DNA from: VAXT01 sp963774625
GTDB lineage: Bacteria > Actinomycetota > Thermoleophilia > Gaiellales > Gaiellaceae
Length of the DNA stretch: 64,000 nt
Direction of reading: 5' to 3'
Assembly (NCBI GenBank): GCA_963774625.1
Contig: CAVZFQ010000013.1
Location: 434,001 to 498,000 of the forward strand
Position numbers and translations under genes: made by a program. Under the pieces are notes generated by a model. It did no database searches. It had not been told where the DNA came from and was given only the letters and a program-made list of their open reading frames with translations. Shown in pieces: positions 25,141-33,031 of this stretch. Position 1 is the first letter of the stretch, and each line of letters opens with the position of its first letter.

Positions 25141-26448
25141 ATGCACTGGGCCCTAGCAGTCGTCGCCTTGACGCTGCTCGCGTTCGCGGCGATCTCGGGC
25201 CGAATCGCAGGCACGCCGATCACCGCCCCGATGATCTTCACTGCCGTCGGACTGCTCTTCGGCGCGGAGGCGCTGGGACTCGTGGATCCCCCGCCGGCGG
25301 GGGAGACGGTCAAGCTGCTCGCCGAAGCGACACTCGCGCTGGTCCTGTTCGCTGACGCCTCGCGGATCGACGTGCGAGTGCTGCGCTCCGAGGTTTCGGT
25401 GCCGGCGCGCTTGCTCGGGATCGGCCTGCCGCTGACTCTCCTGGTCGGATTCGTCCTCGCCCTCGTTGTGTTTCCAGAGCTCCTCTGGGCCGAGGCGCTG
25501 CTCCTCGCTGTGATCCTCGCGCCCACGGATGCGGCGCTCGGTCAGGCGGTCGTCACACTGACTCGGCTCCCGAGCCGTGTCCGACAGGGGCTTAACGTCG
25601 AAAGCGGCCTCAATGACGGGATCTGTGTTCCGTTGTTCTGGATCGTCCTGGCGATCGCGCACGCCGAGTCCGGGGCGATCGGTGACGGCGCAGCGGTTCG
25701 ACTGGTTCTCGAACAGATCGGCTACGGCATCCTGGCCGGAATGCTGGCCGGCATCCTTGCCGCAGGCATCGTCGTGGTGGCAGGCCGGCGCGGCCTCGTT
25801 GACCACTCCTGGCTCCAGGTCGTGCCACTGGCCGCTGCCGGGCTCGCCTTCGGGATCGCTGATCCGATCGGGGGCTCCGGTTTCATCGCTGCGTTCGTGG
25901 GAGGCTTCGTGTTCGGTGTCCTCCGTCGGCGAAGCGGAGGTGAAGTAGCCAATCTCATCGAGGAGGTCGGAGAGGTGTTCGGCGCGGTGACGTTCATCGT
26001 GTTCGGCGCCGTGCTGCTCGGACCGGCGTTCGGAGACGTCACCTGGTCGGTCGCGCTGTACGTCATCCTTAGCCTCACGGTCGTTCGCATGCTCCCGGTG
26101 GCGGCCGCGATGGTCGGAACCGGCGCACGCAGGCCGACCGTGGCCTTCCTCGGCTGGTTCGGGCCGCGAGGGCTCGCGTCGATCGTGTTCGCGGTACTGG
26201 TGATCGAAGAGGGTGGTCTACCGCACGACGATTTGATCCTCACCACGACCTACGTGGCGATCGGGCTGTCGGTGCTCGCTCACGGCTTGACGGCGGCGCC
26301 CCTGGCCAACCGCTACGCCGCCTGGTTCGAGTCGCATCCGCGGGACGCGGTGCCGGGCCTCGAGGGCTCCGAGGTGGCGGACGTTCGCTGGCGACGCGCC
26401 GGCATCGACGCAGGCGTCAGTGGCCAAGAGCGAGCGTCAGCAAGGTGA
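25141..26448 (+). CDS. CPA1 (NhaP-like) cation:proton antiporter
   Basis: This 435-residue antiporter has about 12 helices. Diagnostic parts are ISGRIAGTPITAPMIFTAVG, ILAPTDAALGQAVVTLTRLP (APTDAxLG motif), RQGLNVESGLNDGICVPLFW (ESGxNDG motif with transport Asp) and TVAFLGWFGPRGLASIVFAV. The GPRGL motif is typical of CPA1. It likely exchanges Na+ or K+ for H+ at the inner membrane. The gene is unbroken, in contrast to the CPA2 gene at 12.4 kb. The 3' end overlaps the convergent DUF202 gene by 32 bp. Confidence 0.92.
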   Translation: MHWALAVVALTLLAFAAISGRIAGTPITAPMIFTAVGLLFGAEALGLVDPPPAGETVKLLAEATLALVLFADASRIDVRVLRSEVSVPARLLGIGLPLTLLVGFVLALVVFPELLWAEALLLAVILAPTDAALGQAVVTLTRLPSRVRQGLNVESGLNDGICVPLFWIVLAIAHAESGAIGDGAAVRLVLEQIGYGILAGMLAGILAAGIVVVAGRRGLVDHSWLQVVPLAAAGLAFGIADPIGGSGFIAAFVGGFVFGVLRRRSGGEVANLIEEVGEVFGAVTFIVFGAVLLGPAFGDVTWSVALYVILSLTVVRMLPVAAAMVGTGARRPTVAFLGWFGPRGLASIVFAVLVIEEGGLPHDDLILTTTYVAIGLSVLAHGLTAAPLANRYAAWFESHPRDAVPGLEGSEVADVRWRRAGIDAGVSGQERASAR

Positions 26449-26779
26449 CGACCGCGAGACCGACGCCAGCGGCGGCGAGCAAGCCGGCGAGTCGATTGGA
26501 AAGCTCCGACCAACTCCCGCCAGCGAGCGCAGCGTTCACCGCCCGCCAGCGGACGTAGCCGAGCCCGATGAAGGCGAGACCGAGCAACGCGAAACAGATC
26601 CCGAGTACGACATATGGCCAGTTCGAGCCACTCGACAGCCCCGGTACGAGTTTCCCCACGCCGACGCTGACGGCGAATGCGGTGAGGCCGCTTCGCCACC
26701 ACGCAAGGTAGGTCCGCTCATTGGCAAGGTGCGTCCGCCGAGTGGCGTCTTCCACACCGGGCTCGACTACCGGGACCAT
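26417..26779 (-). CDS. DUF202 (YidH-like) membrane protein
   Basis: The 120-residue product has the DUF202 opening THLANERTYLAWWRSGLTAF, a cytosolic motif NERTYLAW being characteristic. Three hydrophobic helices follow (VSVGVGKLVPG, VVLGICFALLGLAFIGLGYV and a C-terminal VGLAVVTLLTLALGH). Function is unknown. It lies 28 nt after the ZIP gene and closes the sulfatase-FGE-ZIP series on the minus strand. Confidence 0.88.
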   Translation of the reverse strand: MVPVVEPGVEDATRRTHLANERTYLAWWRSGLTAFAVSVGVGKLVPGLSSGSNWPYVVLGICFALLGLAFIGLGYVRWRAVNAALAGGSWSELSNRLAGLLAAAGVGLAVVTLLTLALGH

Positions 26780-26807
26780 CGTGGTCGGACCCTAGCCAAG
26801 GAGTGAG

Positions 26808-27539
26808 CTAGTCGAGCATCGTCAGCGTAAAGGCGAGGCCGAAGCCGAGCGTCGTCAGCAGCCCGACGAGCTTGCCGCCGTGCTCGAAGGCTTCGGGCAT
26901 CATCGTGTCGGCGAGCATGGTCAGGATCGCGCCGCCCGCAAACGCAAGCACGAACGCGAGCGCGTCGGGGCCCGCCGAGTCGAAGACCGCGTAGCCGAGG
27001 AGAGACGCCAGCCCGCTGACGACGGTAACGAGCACCCAGAGGCCGAGGATCCGGCCGCGCTTCCAGCCGTCCGCCACCAGGCCGGTGGTGGCCGCGATCG
27101 CCTCCGGGAGATTCGAGAGGAACACCGCTGCGATCACCGCGACGCTGACCCCGGTGCCCTCGAGGAGCCCCAGCCCGATCACAGCTGACTCGGGAATGCC
27201 GTCGAGGACGATCCCGAGCACGATCGCGAGGCCGGAACCCGCTCCGGCAGTCCTGCGCATCTTCTTGCGTTCGTCGCCGCCCATCCGGTCGACGAGCAGG
27301 TCACCGACGAAGAACGTCAGGGCGCCGGCCGAGAGCCCGAGCGCGAGGCTGCCGTTCCACGCCGAGGTCTCGAAGGCCTCCGCCACGAGCTCGTAGGCGA
27401 CGGCGCTGATCAGGACACCCGCGCCGAACGCCATGATCCAGCCCAGCCAGCGCTCCTTGATCGGGAGCACGAGGGCGAGGACTCCGCCGAGGATGAGCGA
27501 CGAGCCGGCAAACAGGCCCCAGCCGAGCGCCGCGCCCAT
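26808..27539 (-). CDS. ZIP-family divalent metal transporter
   Basis: The 243-residue protein has about eight helices. Membrane motifs LGIVLDGIPESAVIGLGLLE (helix IV) and AVFLSNLPEAIAATTGLVAD (helix V) are the metal-site helices of ZIP proteins, with Asp/Glu where His is common. TMMPEAFEHGGKLVG is the last conserved segment. ZIP proteins import Zn, Mn or Fe, and some move Cu. It starts 21 nt after the formylglycine-generating enzyme gene. Metal supply for the Cu-dependent FGE or for the divalent-metal sulfatase site is a reasonable guess, not shown. Confidence 0.85.
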   Translation of the reverse strand: MGAALGWGLFAGSSLILGGVLALVLPIKERWLGWIMAFGAGVLISAVAYELVAEAFETSAWNGSLALGLSAGALTFFVGDLLVDRMGGDERKKMRRTAGAGSGLAIVLGIVLDGIPESAVIGLGLLEGTGVSVAVIAAVFLSNLPEAIAATTGLVADGWKRGRILGLWVLVTVVSGLASLLGYAVFDSAGPDALAFVLAFAGGAILTMLADTMMPEAFEHGGKLVGLLTTLGFGLAFTLTMLD

Positions 27540-27560
27540 CAGGCCGATGACTCTACGCGT

Positions 27561-28466
27561 TCAATCACGCACGACACAACGGAAGCCGATGTGCCCGGTC
27601 GATGTGTCGACGGTCTCACCCTGGCGCGCCGCTGGGCGGTAACGGAGGCAGTAGTTGGGGGCACACAGGTGCGAGCCGCCCTTGATCACCTTGCGCGGAA
27701 ACCGCTCTCCCGGCCGCAGCGGGGGAGCGCAGCAGGGGCTCGCCGTCTCGGAGCGGTCGGTTCTGAACCAGTCACTCGTCCACTCCCAGACGTTGCCGGT
27801 GACGTCGTAAAGCCCGTAGCCGTTGGGGGCGAAGCTGCCGACGGGAGACGTACCCTCGTAGCCGTCCGCTTTGGAGTTCCGCCACGGGAACTCGCCCTGC
27901 CACGTGTTCGCCATCGGCTTGCCGTCGGGATACTCGTCGTCGCCCCAGGCGAACGCGGCTCCGTCGAGCCCGCCGCGGGCGCCGTACTCCCACTCGGCCT
28001 CGGTCGGGAGCTCCTTGCCCGCCCAGGTTGCATAGGCCTCAGCGTCTTCGTAGGCAACCTGTACGACCGGATGCCGGTCGCGACCGTTGATCGTCGTCCC
28101 CGGCCCACCCGGCTTCTTCCAGAACGCGCCTGGGACGTATTCCCACCAGTTGCGAACGTCGCCCAGCGGCACGGGGCCTGAGGCCTTGCGGAAAACGACC
28201 GAGCCGGGCACGAGCAGATCCGAGTCGGCGTCGGGGTAGTCGGCGGGGTCGAGCGGCCGCTCGGCGACGGTGACGTAGCTCGTCTCCCGGACGAAGCGCC
28301 TGAACTCCCCAGCCGTGACGGGGTGCTCGTCGATCCAGAAGCCATCGACCTGGGTTCGCCGGACCGGCCCCTCCTCCGGATAGAAGGCCTCGGAGCCCAT
28401 CAGGAACTCGCCGCCTTCGACCCACACCATGTTCTGGGCGGGTGCACGACGCTCAGCGGTCGGCAT
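27561..28466 (-). CDS. Formylglycine-generating enzyme (sulfatase-modifying factor)
   Basis: FGE oxidises the Cys of CxPxR motifs in sulfatases to formylglycine using O2 and a copper centre. The 301-residue product shows WVEGGEFLMGSEAFYPEEGP at the start, RHPVVQVAYEDAEAYATWAG, LPTEAEWEYGARGGLDGA, YGLYDVTGNVWEWTSDWF and KGGSHLCAPNYCLRYRPAAR. Cys268 and Cys273 match the paired active-site cysteines. No signal peptide fits with cytosolic sulfatases. It starts 6 nt after the sulfatase stop, so it is surely co-translated; it could also serve the sulfatase at 1188. ATG at 28466 is in frame with the whole domain. Confidence 0.95.
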   Translation of the reverse strand: MPTAERRAPAQNMVWVEGGEFLMGSEAFYPEEGPVRRTQVDGFWIDEHPVTAGEFRRFVRETSYVTVAERPLDPADYPDADSDLLVPGSVVFRKASGPVPLGDVRNWWEYVPGAFWKKPGGPGTTINGRDRHPVVQVAYEDAEAYATWAGKELPTEAEWEYGARGGLDGAAFAWGDDEYPDGKPMANTWQGEFPWRNSKADGYEGTSPVGSFAPNGYGLYDVTGNVWEWTSDWFRTDRSETASPCCAPPLRPGERFPRKVIKGGSHLCAPNYCLRYRPAARQGETVDTSTGHIGFRCVVRD

Positions 28467-28472
28467 CGCGGC

Positions 28473-30794
28473 TTACTCACGCGCCAGCAGCGCGTGCGCC
28501 TCCTTCTCGAGGTCGAGGTACTGGTCGTCGCCGGTGCTGACCTCGACCTGCAGGATCGTCCCGCCTTTGAACGTCGCCGGGGCTTTGTACTCCTTGCTGA
28601 CTGCGTCACCCGAGTCGCGGCCCACGCAGAGGCCATCCCCGCAGAGCGTGAAGAAGGAGAGCTGCGTACGCATCGCGCCCTCCGCGACGACGTCCTCGTC
28701 GACGTAGAGCTTCGTGGTGCCAAGCGACTCGCCCCGCTCGCCGGTCGACTCCTTCGCGAACTCCATCCCCAGCACGTGCTTGCCCTGTTCGAGCTCATCC
28801 GAGACGAACTGCTGCTCGGGTGGCAGGCCGAGAAAGTTGTAGACGTACCAGAGCTTCCGGTCCTTGAGGAAGAGGGCATGGCCGCCGAAGCGCGAGCCGT
28901 GCGCGAAGATCACGCCCTCCGCGTCCGGGCTCGTCAGCTCGACGTCGGCGAGGATCTTGTAGGAGCGGCCGCGCGTGGACGCCGCAACGACCTCGGGAAC
29001 CTCCGCGGTGCCCGGGTAATAGAGGTACGTATCGCGCGGCTCCTCAGGCTGCGGCCTCGGGTCATTGAGAATCTCGGGCGGAAAGCGGTCGTCGAGGGGG
29101 AGGACGTTGTACTTGGCAGCTTCCTCGAACCAGAGCTCGACTAGCTCCTTGAGTCTCTCCGGCTGCTCATCGGCGAGGTTCTTCGCTTCCGCTCGGTCCC
29201 GCTCGAGGTCGAAGAGCTCCCACTCGTCACGGTCGTAGTTGCCGATTCCCGAGAGCGGACCGTGGACTGCGACCGCCTTCCAGCCCTGGTCCCAGATTCC
29301 ACGCGTGCCGAGCATCGCGTAGTACTGCCGCTTCTTCTCCGTAGGCGCCGCCGCCTCGTCGAAGGAGTACCGCATCGACACGCCCGCCAGCGGCACCTGC
29401 TCGTGTCCGTTGAGCGTGCTCGGAAACTCCAGGCCACAACACTCGAGAATCGTCGGGACGATGTCCGTGGCGTGGTGGTACTGGTGGCGGACCTCGCCCT
29501 TGGCCTTGATGCCCGCCGGCCAGTGGATCACGAGCGGGTCGCACGTCCCGCCCGCGTACGAGTACCGCTTGAACATCTTGAACGGCGTCGAGAACGCAAC
29601 AGCCCAACCGGTCGGATAGTGGTTGTACGTAGTCGGGCTGCCGAGGTCGTCGATGTGCTTGAGGTTTTCCTCGATGTCGTCGGGCCAGCCGTTGAAGAAC
29701 AGATTCTCGTTGACCGAGCCGTTCGGGGTTCCCTCGCCCGAGGCTCCGTTGTCAGCGCAGTAGATGATGATCGTGTTCTCGAGCTGCCCGGACTCCTCGA
29801 GGTAGTCGACGATCCGTCCGACCTGGTGGTCGGTGTACTCGGAGAAGCCCGCGAAGACCTCGGCCATGCGCGCGAAGAGCTTCTTCTCCTCGTCTGAGAG
29901 AGATTCCCACGGACGGACGTCGTCGGCGGGTGAATACGTCCCTTCGGGCATCGGGTTGAGCGGCGTGAGCTCGGTGCCTTCGGGCATGACGCCCTTCTCG
30001 ATCATCCGGCCGAGCACCCAATCGCGATACGCCTCGTAGCCATCGTCGAACTGGCCCTTGTACTTGTCCGCCCATTCCTTCGCAACGTGGTGCGGCGCAT
30101 GATTGGCCCCAGGGCAGAACCAGGTGAACCACGGCCGAGAGGGAGCCGAGACCTTGACATCGCGGATCATCTGGATCGCGTTGTCCGCGAGATCCTTGGA
30201 GAGGTGGTAGCCCTCCTCGGGTTGGTACGGCTGGTCGATCAGGCGGTTGTCCTCGATCAGCGTCGGATACCAGTTGTTCGTCTCGCCCCCGAGGAAGCCG
30301 TAGAAGCGATCCCAGCCTTGGTGGAGCGGCCAGTTCGACTTCGGGGCGCCGGCGTGGGTCTCCTCGACCGGCACGTTGTGGTTCTTGCCGAGCCAGAACG
30401 TGCTCCAGCCGGCCTGGCGCATCACCTCGGCGAGCGTTCCGCACTCCGGCGGGATGTGCCCGTGCGATCCCGGGAATCCCGTGGAGGCCTCGGTGATGCA
30501 GGCCATCCCGTTCTGATGGTGGTTGCGCCCGGTCAGGAAGCACGAGCGCGTCGGAGAGCACAGCGCCGTCGTGTGCCACTGGCTGTACGTCAGGCCGTTG
30601 TCGGCGAGACGCTCCAGAGTCGGCATCTGGATCCGACCGCCGTAGGGCGACCAGGCTGCCATGCCGGTGTCGTCGTAGAGCACGATCAGGACATTTGGCG
30701 CCCCCTCCGGCGCCTTCGGTGGGATGTAGGGCTCCCAGTCCGGTGTTGACTCCCGGATGTCGGTGTTGATGACTCCCTTGAACGACTCGCTCAT
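28473..30794 (-). CDS. Type I (formylglycine) sulfatase, long cytosolic form
   Basis: The product has 773 residues. It shows LIVLYDDTGMAAWSPYGGR (metal Asp 41-42), CSPTR at 79-83 (Cys79 to formylglycine), FWLGKNHNVPVEETHAG (active-site Lys/His), and later IIIYCADNGASGEGTPNGS with the second metal-binding Asp-Asn. The C-terminal part after about residue 600 is a beta-rich extension shared with the sulfatase at 1188. ATG at 30794 follows GGGAGG at good spacing; the longer GTG/ATG start upstream is less likely. No signal peptide. It is the first gene of the sulfatase-FGE-ZIP-DUF202 series. Substrate is unknown. Confidence 0.95.
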   Translation of the reverse strand: MSESFKGVINTDIRESTPDWEPYIPPKAPEGAPNVLIVLYDDTGMAAWSPYGGRIQMPTLERLADNGLTYSQWHTTALCSPTRSCFLTGRNHHQNGMACITEASTGFPGSHGHIPPECGTLAEVMRQAGWSTFWLGKNHNVPVEETHAGAPKSNWPLHQGWDRFYGFLGGETNNWYPTLIEDNRLIDQPYQPEEGYHLSKDLADNAIQMIRDVKVSAPSRPWFTWFCPGANHAPHHVAKEWADKYKGQFDDGYEAYRDWVLGRMIEKGVMPEGTELTPLNPMPEGTYSPADDVRPWESLSDEEKKLFARMAEVFAGFSEYTDHQVGRIVDYLEESGQLENTIIIYCADNGASGEGTPNGSVNENLFFNGWPDDIEENLKHIDDLGSPTTYNHYPTGWAVAFSTPFKMFKRYSYAGGTCDPLVIHWPAGIKAKGEVRHQYHHATDIVPTILECCGLEFPSTLNGHEQVPLAGVSMRYSFDEAAAPTEKKRQYYAMLGTRGIWDQGWKAVAVHGPLSGIGNYDRDEWELFDLERDRAEAKNLADEQPERLKELVELWFEEAAKYNVLPLDDRFPPEILNDPRPQPEEPRDTYLYYPGTAEVPEVVAASTRGRSYKILADVELTSPDAEGVIFAHGSRFGGHALFLKDRKLWYVYNFLGLPPEQQFVSDELEQGKHVLGMEFAKESTGERGESLGTTKLYVDEDVVAEGAMRTQLSFFTLCGDGLCVGRDSGDAVSKEYKAPATFKGGTILQVEVSTGDDQYLDLEKEAHALLARE

Positions 30795-30847
30795 TTCAGC
30801 CTCCCTCGTGCGGATACGGGAGAGCTTCAACGTTCAGGGGCGTCCGA

Positions 30848-30905
30848 TCATCACCCAGATGTGACGAGACAGCGCAACGCGGGACGAATCACCCAATCCG
30901 TATGA
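30848..30905. promoter_or_regulatory. GGATGA-type inverted repeats, sites F1 and F2 (degenerate)
   Basis: F1 at 30848-30864 reads TCATCA-CCCAG-ATGTGA (weak right arm), 54 bp before the sulfatase ATG. F2 at 30889-30905 reads TCACCC-AATCC-GTATGA (5/6 in each arm), 77 bp before the SHOCT protein. As in the 19.5-kb region, there is one site per divergent gene. Confidence 0.45.
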
Positions 30906-30981
30906 TGACCCCGCTGTGCGGCAGCGAGAGGCTGCCACAACTCAGCGGAACCCCCTCGCTCAACTTCCAGGAGGCACTCGA

Positions 30982-31341
30982 ATGATCCTTGCAGCGGATT
31001 ACCCGTTCCTCGATGTACTGTGGACGTTGCTCGTCTTCTTCCTATGGGTGAGCTGGTTCATGCTGCTCTTCCATGCGATCGGCGACGTGTTTCGCCGGCG
31101 TGACATAGGCGGTGGGTCGAAGACGCTCTGGCTGATCTTCATGCTGTTCCTCCCATTCCTCGGCGTCTTCGTCTACCTGATCTCGAACAGCGACGGCATC
31201 GCGGAGCGGAATGCAAAGCAGATGGCAGCGTCCGGGGCGGCCGGGGCGGCAGCCGCGATCGAGCAAGCAAAGGGACTGCTCGACAGCGGCACCATCAGCC
31301 AGGAGGAGTTCAACGCCATCAAGGCCAAGGCGATCGCCTGA
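30982..31341 (+). CDS. PLDc_N / SHOCT-domain small membrane protein
   Basis: ATG at 30982 is preceded by CAGGAGG (30968-30974). The 119-residue product has an N-terminal helix DVLWTLLVFFLWVSWFMLLF, a loop with FRRRDIGGGSKTLWLIFMLF and FLGVFVYLISNSDGI. This is the phospholipase-D N-terminal-type two-helix domain. The C-terminal GLLDSGTISQEEFNAIKAKA is a SHOCT domain, a short oligomerisation helix pair. Related small proteins occur at 62506 (no SHOCT) and 39711 (SHOCT at the end). Function is unknown; such proteins often appear in membrane-stress sets. Confidence 0.85.
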   Translation: MILAADYPFLDVLWTLLVFFLWVSWFMLLFHAIGDVFRRRDIGGGSKTLWLIFMLFLPFLGVFVYLISNSDGIAERNAKQMAASGAAGAAAAIEQAKGLLDSGTISQEEFNAIKAKAIA

Positions 31342-31381
31342 CGTTCAAGAGTTTGACGAAGACGAAGAGGTGAAGTCTCCG

Positions 31382-31415
31382 GCGGCGGCAGTGCGCCCCT
31401 ACGCAGTGCCGCCGC
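31382..31415 (+). terminator. Hairpin after the SHOCT gene
   Basis: GCGGCGGCA (31382-31390) pairs with TGCCGCCGC (31407-31415), and TGCG/CGCA pairs inside. There is no T-tract, so termination is only probable. It ends three bases before the -10-like TAGATT of the next gene. Confidence 0.45.
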
Positions 31416-31417
31416 AG

Positions 31418-31423
31418 TAGATT
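31418..31423 (+). promoter_or_regulatory. -10 element for leaderless start of the MFS gene
   Basis: TAGATT ends 6 nt before the ATG at 31430 and no ribosome-binding sequence is present. This is the TANNNT-to-start geometry of leaderless actinobacterial genes. No clear -35 is seen. Confidence 0.45.
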
Positions 31424-31429
31424 CGCTCG

Positions 31430-33031
31430 ATGCGCCGCTGGCTTCCGCTAATCATCCTGGCTGCCGCGCAGTTCGTGATGGTGCTCGACTCGAGCGTGAT
31501 GAACGTCTCGATCTCGCAGATCGTGGACGATCTCGACACGACCGTGACCGGCGTCCAGCTCGCCATCACCGCCTACACGCTCGTGATGGCGGCATTCATG
31601 CTCGTCGGAGCGAAGCTCGGCGACATCTGGGGCCGCGACCGGACGTTCGGCATCGGTCTCACTGTCTACGGCCTCGGCTCGCTGACTACCGCCCTGAGCC
31701 CCAACCTCGGCGTGCTCCTCTTCGGCTGGTCGCTCGTCGAAGGGCTAGGAGCCGTGCTCGTCATCCCAGCCATCGCCGCACTCACCGCGGCCAACTATGA
31801 GGGGAAGGATCGTGCGTTCGCCTACGGGATCATCGGCGGCGTCGCCGGGGCCGCCATCGCGGTCGGCCCGGTCATCGGCGGCTGGGTGACGACGAATTTC
31901 ACGTGGCGACTCGTATTCGTCGGCGAGGTCGTGGTCGTGGTCGCCATCCTCGTCGTGCGAAAACGAATGAAGCCGTCCCCAAAGCCGGAAAAACCCCCGA
32001 AGCTCGACCTCCTCGGTGCGGCCCTCTCCGCCGCGGGCCTGGGCCTCATCGTCTTCGGGATTCTCCAGAGCAGCTCGTGGGGCTGGGTGCAGCCCATCGA
32101 CGCGCCCACGATCGGGGGCGAGGAGATCACTCCGTTCGGCTTCTCGCTGGTTCCGTTCCTGATCGTCGGCGGTGTCTTCCTCCTCTGGTTCTTCGGCCTG
32201 TGGCAGGAACGGCGGGAGCGGCTCGGCCAGGACACGCTGCTCGAACGCGCTCTCCTGGGCATCGAGACGCTCCGGGCCGGGCTGGTGACGCTGATGTCGC
32301 AGCAACTCGTCCTGATGGGCACCTTCTTCGTGCTCCCCGTCTACCTCCAGGTGGTTCTGGGTCTCGACGCCTTCGAGACGGGAAAACGGCTGCTGCCGAT
32401 GTCGTTGACGATGCTCATCGCAGCCCTCACCGGGCCGAAGCTCTCCGCGCGGCTCGCGCCGAGGCTGGTCGTGCAGATCGGCCTCGCTGCAATGGTGATC
32501 GCCGCTCTCATCCTTGTGGGAACGATCGACGTGGAGCTGAACGAGACGGCGTTCAAGCTCTCGCTCGCTTTGTTCGGGGTCGGCGCCGGTCTGCTGATGT
32601 CGCAGCTCGGCAACGTGATCATGTCGTCGGCGCCGCCGGAGAAGACGAACGAGGCAGGCGGCCTCCAGGGAACGGCCCAGAACCTCGGCGCCTCGCTTGG
32701 CACGGCCCTCATCGGCTCGTTGCTGCTCGCCGGCCTGCTCACCGGCTTCCAGACGCGCATCGCCGAGAACCCGGAGCTGTCGCCAGAACTGCGCACCCAG
32801 ATCCAGGAGGCGACCCAGAAGGGCATCGAGATCGTCACGACCGAGCAGGCAAACGCGGTCGCGATCGACGCGGGCCTCAGCCCTGACGAGGCCGACGCTG
32901 TCACTGCCGACTACGCCGACGCCCAGCTCGATGCGCTGAAGAAGGCGATGCTCGGCGTGGCGCTCCTCGCGCTCCTGTCCCTCCTGTTCACGCGCCGCTT
33001 GCCAGGTAAGCCCTCCACAGCAGAGCCGTGA
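31430..33031 (+). CDS. DHA2/EmrB-QacA-type MFS exporter
   Basis: This 533-residue exporter has about 14 membrane helices. Start LIILAAAQFVMVLDSSVMNV carries the DHA2 helix-1 motif (LDxTVxNVAL type). LVGAKLGDIWGRDRTFGIGL is the loop 2-3 motif. IIGGVAGAAIAVGPVIGGWV is antiporter motif C. The C-terminal loop near residues 450-500 is acidic and then returns to a last helix. It is intact, in contrast to the related gene cut at 5266. It probably exports a toxic organic compound by proton exchange. The stop overlaps the GTG of the next gene (GTGA), so the HerA-like ATPase is translationally coupled. Confidence 0.92.
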   Translation: MRRWLPLIILAAAQFVMVLDSSVMNVSISQIVDDLDTTVTGVQLAITAYTLVMAAFMLVGAKLGDIWGRDRTFGIGLTVYGLGSLTTALSPNLGVLLFGWSLVEGLGAVLVIPAIAALTAANYEGKDRAFAYGIIGGVAGAAIAVGPVIGGWVTTNFTWRLVFVGEVVVVVAILVVRKRMKPSPKPEKPPKLDLLGAALSAAGLGLIVFGILQSSSWGWVQPIDAPTIGGEEITPFGFSLVPFLIVGGVFLLWFFGLWQERRERLGQDTLLERALLGIETLRAGLVTLMSQQLVLMGTFFVLPVYLQVVLGLDAFETGKRLLPMSLTMLIAALTGPKLSARLAPRLVVQIGLAAMVIAALILVGTIDVELNETAFKLSLALFGVGAGLLMSQLGNVIMSSAPPEKTNEAGGLQGTAQNLGASLGTALIGSLLLAGLLTGFQTRIAENPELSPELRTQIQEATQKGIEIVTTEQANAVAIDAGLSPDEADAVTADYADAQLDALKKAMLGVALLALLSLLFTRRLPGKPSTAEP

